A stretch of 64,000 bases of DNA. Origin: Inia geoffrensis. Its lineage: Eukaryota; Chordata; Mammalia; Artiodactyla; Iniidae. The notes under the pieces were generated by a model. That model ran no database searches. It was not told where the DNA came from and was given only the letters and a program-made list of their open reading frames with translations. Where the stretch lies: positions 21,254,055 to 21,318,054 of the forward strand of contig CM070912.1 in assembly GCA_036417435.1 (NCBI GenBank), read 5' to 3'. Positions 22,308-34,089 of this stretch are shown here, piece by piece (position 1 is the stretch's first letter; each line of letters opens with the position of its first letter). The position numbers were made by a program, and so were the translations under genes.

Positions 22308-22507
22308 GGGCTTCCCTGGTGGCGCAGTGGTTGAGAGTCCACCTGCCGATGCAGGGGACGCGGGTTCGTGCCCCGGTCCGGGAAGATCCCACGTGCCGCG
22401 GAGCGGCTGGTCACGTGAGCCAGGGCCGCTGAGCCTGCGTGTCCGGAGCCTGTGCTCCGCAACGGGAGAGGCCACAACAGTGAGAGGCCCGCGTACCGCA
22501 AAAAAAC
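22308..22507 (+). mobile_element. CHR-1 SINE
   Basis: A complete copy starting 'gggcttccctggtggcgcag', with a short tail interrupted by C. The flanks 'aaaaatctgtg' (ending 22307) and 'aaaaatctatg' (22508-22518) are the duplication, with one difference. Confidence 0.93.
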
Positions 22508-22518
22508 AAAAATCTATG

Positions 22519-22891
22519 AAGCAGAGGTCACTTACTGGGCAGCATAAAAGTGTCTGCATCAGGCCCATGACCTAAAGTTGTACAAATTGTCTCCTGCCCC
22601 AGGGTGTTCCAGCCGAGGGAGAAATGGGGTAGAATCCAGTCGCCATCAGGTTTACTAAGTTTCTCCCATGCATCTGGTTTACTGGTAGTGATGACTTTGT
22701 CTACTTTTCAGGAGGCTGGTGGTGACCCTGGGCTTCATACAAGGAGCCCTCTTTACCAAGGTTTGGGGCAAATGTGGCTCCTCAAAGGCGGGCCATCCAG
22801 GCGCCATGTCCAAGGGAGTGATGTGAACCTACCCTTAACTTACAGCTCCCCTCCCCAAGTTGTGTTTTCCCAGAAAGGTTTTCCCCATTAG

Positions 22892-22895
<4 letters not shown>
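22519..22895. other. Single-copy stretch, nothing recognised
   Basis: No feature recognised; a 95-codon plus-strand frame has no motif. Confidence 0.4.

Positions 22896-22944
<49 letters not shown>
22896..22944. repeat. (AG)n microsatellite
   Basis: An almost uninterrupted AG run of about 24 units: a purine tract on one strand, likely length-variable. Confidence 0.97.
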
Positions 22945-22945
<1 letters not shown>

Positions 22946-23890
22946 TATATTTTAGTTTGTTTATTGCTCTAAAGCATCTGTTACTTTGCTATGTTTTGCA
23001 GGGAAACTTGGCATCTCATATTCATAAACTGGGCTGCTTTGGGTTTAATTGTGTAAATAACTCAAGCTATAAACTGGGATCCGTGGTGTTCTGGAAAGAT
23101 TTTCGACAGAGAAGCAAGTGAACCTCCAGGGTTACTTTACTTAGAATATAATCATGTGTTAACTGCACCCCTGTAATTGATGCAAATGTAGCTCTCGGTC
23201 TTGGGTGTGAGGGAGCCTGGAGCCCCACATGAGAGAACAGCTGATTTCTGATGACCTGACCCTGGGAGAGAGCCAGGCTGGGCCAGAGGTAGTCTACTGA
23301 AATCTCTGAGTCCCCTGCTTTTGGCAACCAGATGGTATTGACCCCAAGACTGTGGGCCAGACCTTCCACTTGGTGTTGTACCCAAGACCTCATTTCTTCC
23401 AGATACACCATGGTTAGGTCAGTGCTGTTCTTCTAGGGAAGGGTCCCCACTATATCCCCAGTAGAGGAGCATCTCCGGTAAAAATCTAGAACAAAATGGA
23501 ATCTACAGGGACATACGATGAGGCCACTCTGGTAGGAGGTGACATTTGAGGGCAAGAGCCCCAAGTTCAAATGTTCTGTTCTTTCTGGGGTTTTCTTGGC
23601 TTCTCTCAATTCCCTCTTCAGAGACTGTGGACTGGGTTGGCCTCTGAAGAATTCTCCTGTATTTGAGGTTTAGGAAAACAAGGGTGGGAAAGCTTTCTTC
23701 CTCCAAGCTACCTCTCACAGATCCTTAAGTTAAAGAGGCAAAAATGGGGGAAGGGGGTTGGTACTGTGGTTGTGTGTTTTCATATAAGAGTGAAGAACAC
23801 CATGGTCTAGGTCTGAAGATGTATCTGGCCAAATGGAATAACAATCAATGTAGATGTCTAGATGGAATCAGATCCTGCCTAATTTTTCAC
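22945..23890. other. Single-copy stretch, nothing recognised
   Basis: No repeat, RNA or exon could be supported. Minus-strand open frames of 71-114 codons lack motifs and start or stop without sensible splice context. Confidence 0.4.
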
Positions 23891-23892
23891 AG

Positions 23893-24035
23893 GGGGTAAA
23901 GCTGACAGTAGATATTTTCCCCCCTCCATTTTACAGATGGAAAAACTGAGGTTAGGGAAGTTACCCAAGGTCATCCAGCTAGAAAGTGGCGGAGGTTTGA
24001 ACTCAGCTCTGTCTGACCCAGCGCCTGCCCTGGAG
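23893..24035 (-). mobile_element. MIR SINE
   Basis: Reversed MIR core: 'ccattttacagatggaaaaa', 'ctgaggttagggaagttacc', 'caaggtcatccagctagaaa', 'ggtttgaactcagctctgt'. Confidence 0.85.
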
Positions 24036-24184
24036 GGTGAAACTGCAGGACCTGGAGGAGATACAAGATACGAAGCCCCTTCTATTACAGAGTCCTGGGC
24101 CAATGGGCCAGGGAGACTCCTGCCAACACTTGTATCCTCTCCGAGAAGCATCATGAATGAAGCTTCTGCATTTCCTTCTATCTT

Positions 24185-24434
24185 GGCAGGAGCTCCAGTT
24201 TGGAGTCAGATTAACCTGGATTTGAAGCTCAGCTCAACCTTTTACTAGTATGTTCTCAGGCAAGGAAACTCCTCTGCTCCTCAGGTTTGTTATCTATAAA
24301 ATGGAGACAATAATTGTAATGCTTCAGAGGATTGTTGTTGCAAGGATTAAATGAGATAATACGAGATAGATCACGTGAAGCCCTTAGAATGGTCCCTGAC
24401 ATGTAATAAGCACTTTGTAAGTGTTAGATGTCAG
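24185..24434 (+). mobile_element. MIR SINE
   Basis: A near-complete MIR: 'tttggagtcagattaacctg', 'cctcaggtttgttatctata', 'aaatggagacaataattg', 'aaggattaaatgagataata', 'tgtaataagcactttgtaag'. Confidence 0.88.
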
Positions 24435-25750
24435 AATTAATTAATTACATGGTGATATTTGGGCCAAGCAAGGCTCAGCTTCTTTCCTGACCCTGTGTTT
24501 CTCCCTCTTCCTCTGTCTCTGTGACTTGCCTAGAAATGGAGCCCTTATCCCACCTGGGGCAGGTCCTACCTGTTCTGGTTTCAGGAGACAGGTCTGGAAA
24601 CCACTCTCTGGCTTTTCTCAAAAGAGGGTGAGGCAGACCCAGAGCCTCTCTGTGGCTGGCTGGCGGGGTGCCCCAACTTTTCCTGCAGACTGGCCCAAAG
24701 CCAGGTTCAGGGGGTGGTAGGGACTTGCGGAATGCCTACTTTTGGTCTTGTGTTCAAGATGCATTCTCCAATCTAGCTTGATTTCCACCTACATCTATTT
24801 TTTAAATTTCGTTTAGAATCAGGAAGTGAAGAGGGGTGCGATTAATTGCTAACCTCAAACCTCAACAGAAGGGAAGTATACAGTTCAACTACCATCTAAT
24901 ATTTTATCCTTAAGCCAAAAAAAAGGAAAAACCCAGTTAAGTGGTTGTTCCAGCCATTCTAGTGAGTTCTCAAGATAGCTCACTTCATTTTTTTTTTTTT
25001 TTTGATTGTGCTAATTATGATGCCTTGAACCTCCCATCCATCATCCACAGCACAGGCAGGCCTTCCACCAACGGCTCTCCTATGGAACAGCTTTTCAAAT
25101 ACTTCTATCTTAGAACTCTCTGGTCCTGGCAAAAGTGCTCCTTTTCCTTCAACTCTTGCCCATCGGACCAGGTTTTTCTCGTTTCCTCTGGCCTCTCCGA
25201 TGTATCTGGCTCCCTCTCCAAGGGTATGAAAACCCCTCTGCGTTGCTGGGCTGATGATCTGGGCAGCACTTGCCTGACACAGTGAGCCTGGAGAGCATTC
25301 CCTGGGTTTCTTCTGTCACTTTCTCTCATCCCGTGACTCTCAGAGAAGGAAGCACAAATGGTCAACATGTTTGGAAATTGGCGTCTGTTTGCAGTTTATA
25401 ATATTCTGCAAGTGCTATAAAGTGACCTGAATTTGCCCCAAATGGAGCATATGGTTGGCAGGATTGTTGCTATGGTCTGGGAATCGTAACGTAGCTGAGT
25501 TCACCTCCCTTACTGATCCCCAAGACTCTCCTTGGAAATCCCACATATGCTATTTTTTAAGTGAAATGAGAAATAAAGATTTTCATATGAAAGTTCTCAA
25601 TTATAAAATGTTGGCGTGTGTTTTTAAACAACATCAACAGCCACTGAAAACATGACTAGGTCCAAATCAAATACATTCCCTGACACTACAGCCTACTGGC
25701 TGCCAGTTTGCAACCTGTGTGCCTTAGGCCACTGGCATGTTCTTGCTTTT
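24435..25750. other. Single-copy stretch, nothing recognised
   Basis: The only notable element is a 17-T run near 24988. There is no repeat consensus or coding signature; the 114-codon frame at 24941-25285 crosses the T run and is not convincing. Confidence 0.4.
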
Positions 25751-25752
25751 AC

Positions 25753-25872
25753 CAGATGTTTATTAAAGACCAATTAAGTGCCAAGAACTTGAGATGATGT
25801 GAGGAGAAGAGAAGCAAGCAAAGGACCCACAGTTCTTGCTATTGCAGGTCTTGCAAATAAGTAAATTAAGGC
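25753..25872 (-). mobile_element. L2 LINE 3' end fragment
   Basis: Reversed L2 tail words: 'ccagatgtttattaaagacc', 'aattaagtgccaag', then 'cagttcttgctattgcaggt' and 'aataagtaaatta'. It is short and diverged. Confidence 0.5.
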
Positions 25873-26298
25873 AAGAACCTAAGGCATCACTTTCTGAGAT
25901 GCTATGGCGTGTCTTCTCCAGCTTCCCAAGGTCACTGGAACCTTCCTGTCCTCATTTTGGTGAGCAGTGAGGATTCTGCCATGGAAGTCCTGTGCAAACC
26001 TTTGTTTCTACTCCTGTGGGCCTCCTGCAAGCTCTGCTTTCTTTCAACTTGGTTTGGTTTGATACTTTCCATTCTGACATGGCTGAACATGCATTCTGGT
26101 ACCCTCTTTAGAGCATGGAGGGGGCTGGTAACTGAGGGACACAGAGGAAAGGGGTAGAGATAGTGCAAGAGCAGTGCCTGAGAGCAGCCCTTAGAGCCTG
26201 CAGTGTTCATGTGGATCCTGCTGTATATCCCCTCCTGACAGCGCTGATGTCTGTACTGCCCACCAAGAGGTAGAGCATCAGGGAAGGAAGGGAACCAG
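25873..26298. other. Single-copy stretch, nothing recognised
   Basis: No recognised repeat. The overlapping 82- and 124-codon frames on opposite strands (25909-26306) show no motif. Confidence 0.4.
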
Positions 26299-26299
26299 A

Positions 26300-26498
26300 A
26301 CTGCACTGAGCACCTGTTAATGCCACGAAATAATCAGGAGTGCTCAAGTTTGCCCCTCCCAACAGCCCTACAAAGGACACGCTTTATTATTCCTACCTTG
26401 CAGATAAGTAAAGTGAATGTAGATGAGGTAAATTCTTTCCCAAGATCACAGAATTAGTAGATGGCAGAGCTAGGATTTGAACAGAGGTCTACCCCTTG
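26300..26498 (-). mobile_element. MIR SINE
   Basis: Reversed MIR: 'tgagcacctgttaatgccac', 'aacagccctacaaaggacac', 'cctaccttgcagataagtaa', 'cccaagatcacagaattag', 'agctaggatttgaac'. Confidence 0.75.
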
Positions 26499-27035
26499 GT
26501 TGCAAGTGACAGAAACTCAGCTCAAACAGTAAGAGAATTTATTGCCGCACACACTTTGGAACTCCAGTGATTCATCTAGTCTCAGGTGCATGCGGTCCTT
26601 GGTATGCTCGCTTCATGTTGCAGTTCCTTCCATGTGACGGGCAAAGATGTCCATTGGCACAGCTTGAGGTCCCAGAGAAAGAGAGACTTATTTCTACCAG
26701 AGTCCATATATCATATCTTAGGGAAGTTCTGAATGGCTCAGTTTGAGTCGCATGCCATCCCTGAACAAATCACAATGGCCAAGGGATAGAGTTCCCTGAT
26801 TGGCCAGCCTAGGTCATGTGCCCACCTCAGTGAACAGGGTGCAGTCTATATACTCCTCATCCAGGACCACATGGCACAAAGGAGGTTCCCCAAGGTGAAA
26901 TCAAGGTCTAGTACCAGCCAAAGAGGGGAATGGACGCTGGGGGAGCAAAACCAATAGATGTTGTCTACACTTTCTGATATCAAAACTTTTCCCACACCTG
27001 TATTGGAAAGAAGACAAATCAAGATAGGATAGGAG
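26499..27035. repeat. Old mammalian interspersed repeat, class unassigned
   Basis: The words 'ggttgcaagtgacagaaact', 'agagaatttattgccgcaca', 'gattggccagcctaggtcat', 'gtgcccacc' and 'aggaccacatgg' recur in a familiar order in mammalian genomes, so I treat this as an old repeat. I cannot name the family. There is no coding capacity. Confidence 0.5.
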
Positions 27036-28090
27036 ACAGTAAATTTGAGCCTTTCTTCATTCATTTGATTACTCTTTAATATCTAGGTTGGCAGAATGTC
27101 CTTAAATAATTTGGGGCTCTATGCCGTCTGGAGCTTTGTGGGGCTAGGGTGTTCTTTGTTCTCTCTCACCCTGACCCATCCAGTCCACGGCTGGCAATCA
27201 GGAGCTCTCTCCCAGACCAACAGCCCCTGACCCCTGCCTGGGATGTTTGGCCATGGAAGATCCCCAGGCATTTGTGGCAGAAGAAGAAAGTGGCTGCCTT
27301 GCCCACTCTGGGAGCCCAGGGAAAGATTTCAGACTCAAACATATTTGCAGAAAGGATTCGGCAGTGGAGTTGCTACCTCCAGATTAATTTACACTCCAGT
27401 GGCCCCCAGAGAGGCTGACAGACTGATGGATGGTGATGCCTGCTGGGTGTGCAACCACATTAATGCTGCCACAGCTCAGCTCATTAGCTCCGAGGTCCTC
27501 TCCTTCCTCGCCACACCGTGGACACAGTTAATCTCATGTAAAATGGGGCCAGCTCCTAGGGCCATGTGCACTCAATGGCAGATCCCTGGGGTGGATACCC
27601 AGCTGGGCTACCAACACTGCAGAGGGTGCTCAAACCGCCCCTATCCCCCACCTCCATCCATCATCTGCTTTCATCCTTCCAAGGACATGGTGCGGGACGC
27701 GTAGGACGCCTGGCAAGAACAACCTCTGCGCGAGGAGCTCAATTACCTGCCCGTGGGGAGCTCAGTAACAGTTCCGAGGATAGAACCCTCTATGTCACAG
27801 TCCCACCCTGCAGGGGATTAAGCACAGGAAGGCTGCTAAGTCTATGAGACGCTGAACCTCTTGGTGGATTCTGTTGGAATCCAAAGAAATAATCAGTCAA
27901 ACTGGTTATTTGCTCAGAAAGCAGAGTCCGAGTGTGTAGCCAGAGCCCAGGTACCCTGCATAGATAGTCCTGGCACTGGCTGATGAAGGCTGGTGCTCAG
28001 CTCGTGAGAACAGAGCACACAATTGCTGACCGAATTTTTCACATATTCCCCCCAAAGACTGTGGTAGGAATATATAGGTAGGGCTTTGGG
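27036..28090. other. Single-copy stretch, nothing recognised
   Basis: Overlapping plus-strand frames of 89-153 codons (27149-27847) were read for motifs. None was found and no splice-bounded exon is evident. Confidence 0.4.
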
Positions 28091-28094
28091 TAAA

Positions 28095-28520
28095 TGCCAG
28101 GAGACCTTCTGCACCCTCCCCCTTCCTTCTGTGACTCCATCACCCACCACTTCCCCCCTCCTCACTCCAGTCCAGCTTCACTGGCCATTTTGCAGTTGAA
28201 CACGCCAGCCACACTCCCACCTCAGGGCCTTTGCACGTGCTATTCTCTGCATGGAAAGCTCTTCCCTCAGAGCTCTACGCCTCCCTCACCTTTTTCAAGT
28301 CCTTACTCAATGCGCCTTCTGGAGAAAGACATCCCTGACCACCCTACTTAAAGTTGCAACACCCCTCCCCCAGCACTCCTTGCCCTCGTGTCTTGATTTA
28401 TTTTTCTCTGCCTCACTTACCATTTCCTAATATACTCTATAATCTACTTATTTCTGTTGTTTGGATCATGTTATGCCCCTGCTTAATATCTTGCAGCGGT
28501 TCTCCATGTCTTACGGGTCT
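28095..28520 (+). mobile_element. L2 LINE 3' region
   Basis: L2 words in sense order: 'cctcagggcctttgcacgtg', 'ctattctctgcatggaaagc', 'caagtccttactcaatgcgc', 'ccctgaccaccctacttaaa' and 'tctttatttttctc'-like. One of the better-preserved L2 copies in the window. Confidence 0.85.
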
Positions 28521-28945
28521 CCCATAAGGGTGGGTGATTTGGTTGGTCCTTGGGCTCAGCATTTATTAACATTGAATCATAGACCAAAAAGTTTAACCTT
28601 TCCACTCTCTCCTGCTTAGTCAAGGACAAACTCTCAGTCAGTGTTAGCGTGTCTCTAACATGTTATTCTCCATTTTTAACAAAGAGACATCAGTTCTCAG
28701 GCTCTGAGCTTTCAGCAGGCGACAGTGTCTAATCAGAATTGAAGAATATCATTTTGTGTTTGTTGTATTTATTTCTTTGACAAAAGATACCAGTTTTTCA
28801 TTTACCAGTGATAAAAAGTTTACTTTCTAAATAATTTAAGTAGAAAGCCCAAGTACCTGATATGAAGAAAATCATGAAGGGGCTACATGAATGACACAAG
28901 TTTAAGAAATCGTTATGTATACAACAGATTCAAAATATCCTTCAA
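28521..28945. other. Single-copy stretch, nothing recognised
   Basis: No repeat or exon recognised. Confidence 0.4.
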
Positions 28946-28949
28946 CGGT

Positions 28950-29372
28950 GCACTCAGCCTTTCACGACCTGGCACTTGGTGCAGTCTCTTAGATACTCTC
29001 CTCATGCACCTTGACTCTGGAAATACAGGAGGATTTACGATTCCCCTGGCATTTTTTGCAGTTTCACACATCTGGGCCCAGAATGGGCATCCCAACGTTA
29101 TCTTCTGGGTGAAACCCTGCTCATGCAACAGAAGTCAGCGTCACCATCACCACCTCTGAGAAGCCCCTTGCAATCTCTCTATGCAAGACAGAATTGATCC
29201 TCTGCTTCTCTCTGCTGCCTGTCTACCGCATTTATACCTGTATTGTTGCACGAATTACATGGCACTTGTTTAGACAACGGTTCCTTGAGAGCAGAGACTG
29301 CCCTATGCCTCTTGTATCTGCTGTGTGGAGTGGCTCGCACACATCAGATGCTCAATAACTGTTGAGTGAAAC
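28950..29372 (+). mobile_element. L2 LINE 3' region and end
   Basis: L2-like from 'cagcctttcacgacctggca', ending in a clear L2 tail: 'ccttgagagcagagactgcc', 'tctgctgtgtggagtggctc', 'agatgctcaataactgttga' and 'gtgaaac'. The middle part is diverged, so the start is uncertain. Confidence 0.68.
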
Positions 29373-29954
29373 ACTGTATCTCATGGACACTGCAGGACAA
29401 TCTGATTGCCTGGCACTTTGGGGTCAGGGATGAGTCTAGAATGAAATCCAAGCTGACCCTGGTCTGCACCCTCCTCAGGGTAAGTCAGGATCTTGGGGTT
29501 CCTGCAGATTCCTCTCCTCTATCCAAGTGAGACTCTCCCAGCCCAGCACAAAGGGACATGCATCCTCCCCTGTACACCGAGTCACCTGGCCAACTGGGTA
29601 TGTCAGCAGGACCTCCATTTCCCTGCCCACTTAGAACCACGAGGAAAGTCTTCAGCGAGAGTAACACTCCTGGTCTCTCTCGCTACCCTGCAGTCACTCC
29701 TCACATTGCCCTGATTAGCTGGTGAGTTTGGAAGAAGTAACAAACCATGCTGTGCTCAGCAACCCTCCCAGAGCCCTGCCAGAAGCAGCTATCCCCCCAA
29801 AAGGCAGTGCCCACTCCTCTGGTCCATTGACGCTGAGGGACAGTGCTGGGGGATGCCCAAAGTCCAAGCTCTGCTGTGACCAGGTGTGAGTCTAACTCAG
29901 CAGGGCCATCGGCAGGCTCTTTGGACCACATTCTCAGCCACCTTCATCAGTGAC
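29373..29954. other. Single-copy stretch, nothing recognised
   Basis: No repeat or exon recognised before the SINE at 29964. Confidence 0.4.
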
Positions 29955-29963
29955 AGAGCTGAC

Positions 29964-30176
29964 TTTTTTTTGTTGTTGTTGTTTGTGGTACGCGGGACTC
30001 TCACTGTTGCGGCCTCTCCCGTTGCGGAGCAGAGGCTCCGGACGCGCAGGCTCAGCGGCCATGGCTCAGGGGCCCAGCCGCTCCACGGCATGTGGGATCC
30101 TCCCGGACCGGGGCACGAACCCGCGTCCCCTGCATCGGCAGGCGGACTCCCAACCAATGCGCCACCAGGGAAGCCC
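29964..30176 (-). mobile_element. CHR-1 SINE
   Basis: Reverse orientation: a T tail with (TTG)n changes at the left, 'gtggtacgcgggactctcac', and the head ending 'gcgccaccagggaagccc'. The flanks 'agagctgac' (29955-29963) and 'agagctgaac' (from 30177) are the duplication. A 158-codon open frame across it is a SINE artefact. Confidence 0.93.
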
Positions 30177-30185
30177 AGAGCTGAA

Positions 30186-30612
30186 CTTTTGATCACCATT
30201 TGCCTGACTCTGGACTCAACTGGTTCTGAACTTGGGAAGGGAAGAGAGGAATGCAATCTCATGTGTTGCCCTCCTCCCTGCCCCAACTTTCAACAGGGTA
30301 TAAAGTCTTGGAAGTCTATAGAAGCCAAAAGTCACAGGCTCAGGCAGAGGACCTGGGCTTGAGTTGTCAGGGAATCTATAGTCAAGACCCAGCTGGGGGT
30401 GCTCTTGGGAGACTAAGTGCCCCACAGAGGCTGTATTTTACCCCCAACATACATCTACACTCATGCCAAGGCCCCAGAGTCCAAGTCCCTTCAGAGGGAT
30501 CTGATTTGTGTGAGAACCCCACCACGGCAAGAGCCCACCCTTCTGGGTTCACTCATCCCCCTTTTCTGCTTTCATCCTCTGAGCCCACAATTCCAACCAC
30601 TCCTCCCCGTCT
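30186..30612. other. Single-copy stretch, nothing recognised
   Basis: No repeat or exon recognised. Open frames of 70-128 codons have no motif. Confidence 0.4.
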
Positions 30613-30614
30613 TT

Positions 30615-30852
30615 GGCATCCAGGTGTAGCCAGTTAAGGGCATGGGCCCCAGGGTCAGACAGACAGGCTAGGGCTTGATCATCATCCTTTCCACTTACCA
30701 CTGGCTGGGCCAGTACAGTGACGGCATCTCCTGGGGTCTCAGTTTGCCCTTATTTAAACAGTGATAACAATAATACCACCTGCAGGGTACATGCTCAGTA
30801 TGGTGCCTGGCACATAGCAAATGCTCTGTCAATGTTGGCTGCTGTTATGATG
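30615..30852 (+). mobile_element. MIR SINE
   Basis: MIR words: 'ttaagggcatgggccccagg', 'ggtctcagtttgcccttatt', 'taacaataataccacctgca', 'gtatggtgcctggcacatag', 'caaatgctctgtcaatgttg'. Near complete. Confidence 0.88.
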
Positions 30853-31638
30853 GTCCCACTAGGGCATGTTTCTGCAGCCTTGGGCCCCGACACCCTTTCT
30901 TGTTCGTGTCTGGTATTGGCCTTCCTACTTTAGCCACAGGTAAGAGTCCTGCCCACCGCATCCATCCAGCCCTAGGGGAGCCACACAGGGGGATGTAGCC
31001 CATGTTGCCTCCCCACAGGGTACAAGGATCAGGCAGGTCCCAGATTGTCTAGATACAGGCAAAGTTCTGGGGTGTAAACCCTGGTGAGTATCTTCTGAGT
31101 GCCTGAGGGGCTCAGAACACTAGTCCCCTTTAGTTCTAGTGGCCTAAGGATGTAGGACCCAGGGATCTCAGGAGAACCAGGAGAGCTGTCATTAGTCCAG
31201 TTGCTTCAGCTTCCTGGGGCCTGTGGGTATAGCAGGTCTCAGTGCTCTTCTCGACTGTGACCAGTTCCAGCCCCAGCAGCTGCCTCTGCCAGTTCTCAAC
31301 AGTGACGTTCACAGTGAATAATGCCTTTTCCCAGACAGCATATGGCTTTGGCAGAGTTTGGTATTCAAAAGGCACAAACTCATGGTCGCATGGGCCCGCT
31401 GCCCAAGCTACTCTGGCCAAGTCAGGCCACGCAGGGCAGCAGGGGTTGGGGGACTTGAATGAGTGTCACCGTGAACCAGGCTCGAGGGGAGCAGAGTACC
31501 GGCCCCGCTGCAAGGCTGGCTGGTGCATCTGCCAAGGAACAAATTCCCCGCGAGTGCAAGAATGTGGAAACTGGAAGTAAGGGAGAAATACTCCCTTTCT
31601 AGATTTTCCACTTGTTAGAAGTCAAGGGAGTAGTTTTC
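30853..31638. other. Single-copy stretch, nothing recognised
   Basis: No repeat recognised. Opposed frames of 94 (minus) and 112 (plus) codons near 31136-31580 were checked and have no known domain. Confidence 0.4.
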
Positions 31639-31639
31639 C

Positions 31640-32150
31640 AAGTAGGCTTACAGTCATGGTTTGCAAAAATGGTAACAACTTCCCTTCCTGTATGAACCCT
31701 CTTTGGTAGAGCCCTCCCACAATGACTTTAAACTTGACCACATGACTTCCTTTGGCCAATAGGATAGCGGCAAATGTGAAACGTGCAGAAACGTGAAAAT
31801 CGCTGTTGCATCAAGGCTTGCCCTCTTGCTGCTCCTGGAACCCTGTGGCCGCCACTGAGAGCTCCCAGGCTCACCTGCTGGGGATGGGAGACTGTGTGGA
31901 GATGGGGCTCCCATCATCTCAGGCATCCTGGACCAAGGCACTGTCTACCAGGCAGCCCGGCCACTAGCTGGCCACAGATGCATGAGAGAGTCCACTCAAG
32001 TTCAGGTGAGCCTGGCCCAGACCAGAGGAACTGTTCAGGTGAGCTCAGGCCAAACTGCCAAACTGCCGAGTTATTGAGCTTAATAAATGTCTGTTAAGTC
32101 ACGACGTTTTGGAGTACTTTGTTATGCAACAAAAGCAAACGGAAACACAT
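31640..32150 (+). mobile_element. MLT1-type LTR (older subfamily)
   Basis: Words include 'acttcctttggccaatagga', 'ggcttgccctcttgctgctc', 'ctggaaccctgtggccgcca', 'gcttaataaatgtctgttaa' and the end 'ggagtactttgttatgcaac'. This order fits older MLT1 LTRs. Solo, with no internal region. Confidence 0.68.
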
Positions 32151-32427
32151 GGATTTTGTGTTGTCAGAGATCGCCAGAGTAGACACAGCTTAATCCAGCT
32201 AGACTCTGACATATCTGTTTAGAACATACCAGGGTGGCAATTTATAGAGATTTAAAGAACAAAGGGAGTGATTATGAATTCAAAGTGACCTGTATCAGAA
32301 AGAAAAAGCCATCTCCCAATGCTTCCTCCCTTCCCAGTCTAGTTTATCTGTCCCCCAAAAGTTTTAGGAGGATGTAAGTTGAAATAAGGGAAAATGGTCC
32401 AAGAAACTTGCCGTTAAGGTAAGATAA

Positions 32428-32638
32428 GACTTAATGGACATTTAAATGCCTACCATGTGCCAGGCTTTGAACCTGGTGTTTTAAACATTCTCGGTTTCAT
32501 TTGCCCCCGCTTAACCTACGAGATAGGTTCTGCTTCCACAGGTTCTGAAGCCCAGGCTCAGAAAAGAGGCGTCGTTTTCCCCGGGAGTGGAGGAGCCAGG
32601 GTTTGAAATCTGCTCTGCTAATTCAAACGTCAGGTGTT
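32428..32638 (-). mobile_element. MIR SINE
   Basis: Reversed MIR: 'aaatgcctaccatgtgccag', 'ttctgaagcccaggctcaga', 'gagccagggtttgaaatctg'. Confidence 0.7.
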
Positions 32639-32659
32639 TTCATGTTACCACAGGATCCC

Positions 32660-32882
32660 TATTCCAGCAAACTCTTGTTGACCGCTACTTATGTGCCAGG
32701 TCCTTTTCTGCGTGCTTTACATAAAAAATTTAATCCTCAACTCTAACCCAGTGGGGTAGGAACTGTTGTTACCATCACGGAACAGATGAGGAAACTGAGG
32801 CATGGACAGCTTAAGAAACGTGTGCATGGTCACACATCTGATGAGTGGTTGATTTGACACCAGGCCTTCTGCCTCAAGGGCT
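32660..32882 (-). mobile_element. MIR SINE
   Basis: Reversed MIR, well preserved: 'cttatgtgccaggtcctttt', 'cagatgaggaaactgaggca', 'tggtcacacatctgatgagt'. It lies just after another MIR in the same orientation, probably an independent insertion. Confidence 0.87.
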
Positions 32883-34087
32883 CATTTTAGCCAGATTGTT
32901 CAGTATTCGTGGCTGAAAACCTGGAAGTCATTATACAACCACCTCCTTCTCATTTTGCTGTTTAGAAACCAATACTAGGGCCCCAGGCAGGGAAGCAGAT
33001 TGCCTGACAAGCCCATGTTTTGGATTCTCTGGGATGAAGTTTGGGAGAATCTTATATTCTGGGGTCCAGAGCTGCCCCCTTCTCTGTCCTCAACGGAGCA
33101 GCCCACCACCTAGTGGAGGGTGCTAGAGTTGCCAGTTCAGGCACTTCAATGGATCAGGCAGGTAACTGGTGAATGCAACGGGCTGGGTGGGGCTGGTGGG
33201 GAATCCTTGGCTACACACTTCATCGAAAGAGGAAATTAACTTCTTTCCAGCTGATTGTTAGCAGGCAGGAATATGGGTCCACTGTTGCCCAATTTTCCCA
33301 TTTTTCAAGGCAAGCCAGAAATTTAATTTTTTCAGGTGTTTTTATTTTTAAGTTGGCATCCAATAAATTTTTTTTTCTCAAAATACCACGTGAGCCAAAC
33401 AAAACTTCTTTAAGCTAAATATTGCCCAAGAGCAGCATTTGCTATGTTTGGCAGAGGAGATAAAACTCGGGGTAAATGACAATAAAAATCAGAATGAATT
33501 TAAGGGGGAATTTATCTCCTAGAAAATAAGTCTGGAATAATCATCTTTAGGGTCGATAAGAGAAGTGAAGGGTGGATTATTAAATGGTCTTTCACTTGGG
33601 TTTATCTCCAGGGCTGCCATTTGACATCCTAATACTCAGTTGACAAAGCACAAGGCTGTCCCATTTCTGTGTAGAGAGCAGATTTACAAGCCAAATTCTG
33701 AAATCTTCATCTCAGAGAGTCTGCTGTGCTACTGGCTCTTTGGGTATCTACAACAGTCTACAGATCTTGTTTCCATCAACAATAAACACACAGTCTGGAG
33801 AAGAATAGGCAGCATCTGTAATCGTTCTACTGGCACCCAGCAAAATGTTTATATGCCTGGTCAGTTCCCACAGGCCTATTCCAGGATTGTTTGTACCTCC
33901 CAGGTGAGCCTACCCTGGCTCTGAAAATGAATCCTTTTCCCTGCCGACATCCGAGTCTGAGCTACACAGGTTTCGAGCCCATGAGGTGTTGCTGATAGCG
34001 GCTGCTCTCAATGTAGGAGACCTGCTGGCTTCCTTGGGAGACTTTGCCTCCAAATCCCAGGCCCCTGTGGGTGGAAGGATATTGGAC
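32883..34087. other. Single-copy stretch, nothing recognised
   Basis: About 1.2 kb with no recognised repeat. AT-rich around 33290-33560. No exon is supported. Confidence 0.4.
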
Positions 34088-34089
34088 CA

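Noticed and set aside
22020..22568. 182-codon minus-strand frame
   Set aside because: It crosses a CHR-1 SINE and has no recognisable domain outside it.
31136..31580. Opposed frames of 94 and 112 codons as an exon
   Set aside because: No known domain, no coherent splice borders, and equal length on both strands argues for chance.
32428..32882. Two neighbouring MIRs as a segmental duplication
   Set aside because: The sequences differ too much and cover overlapping MIR parts; independent insertions explain them.
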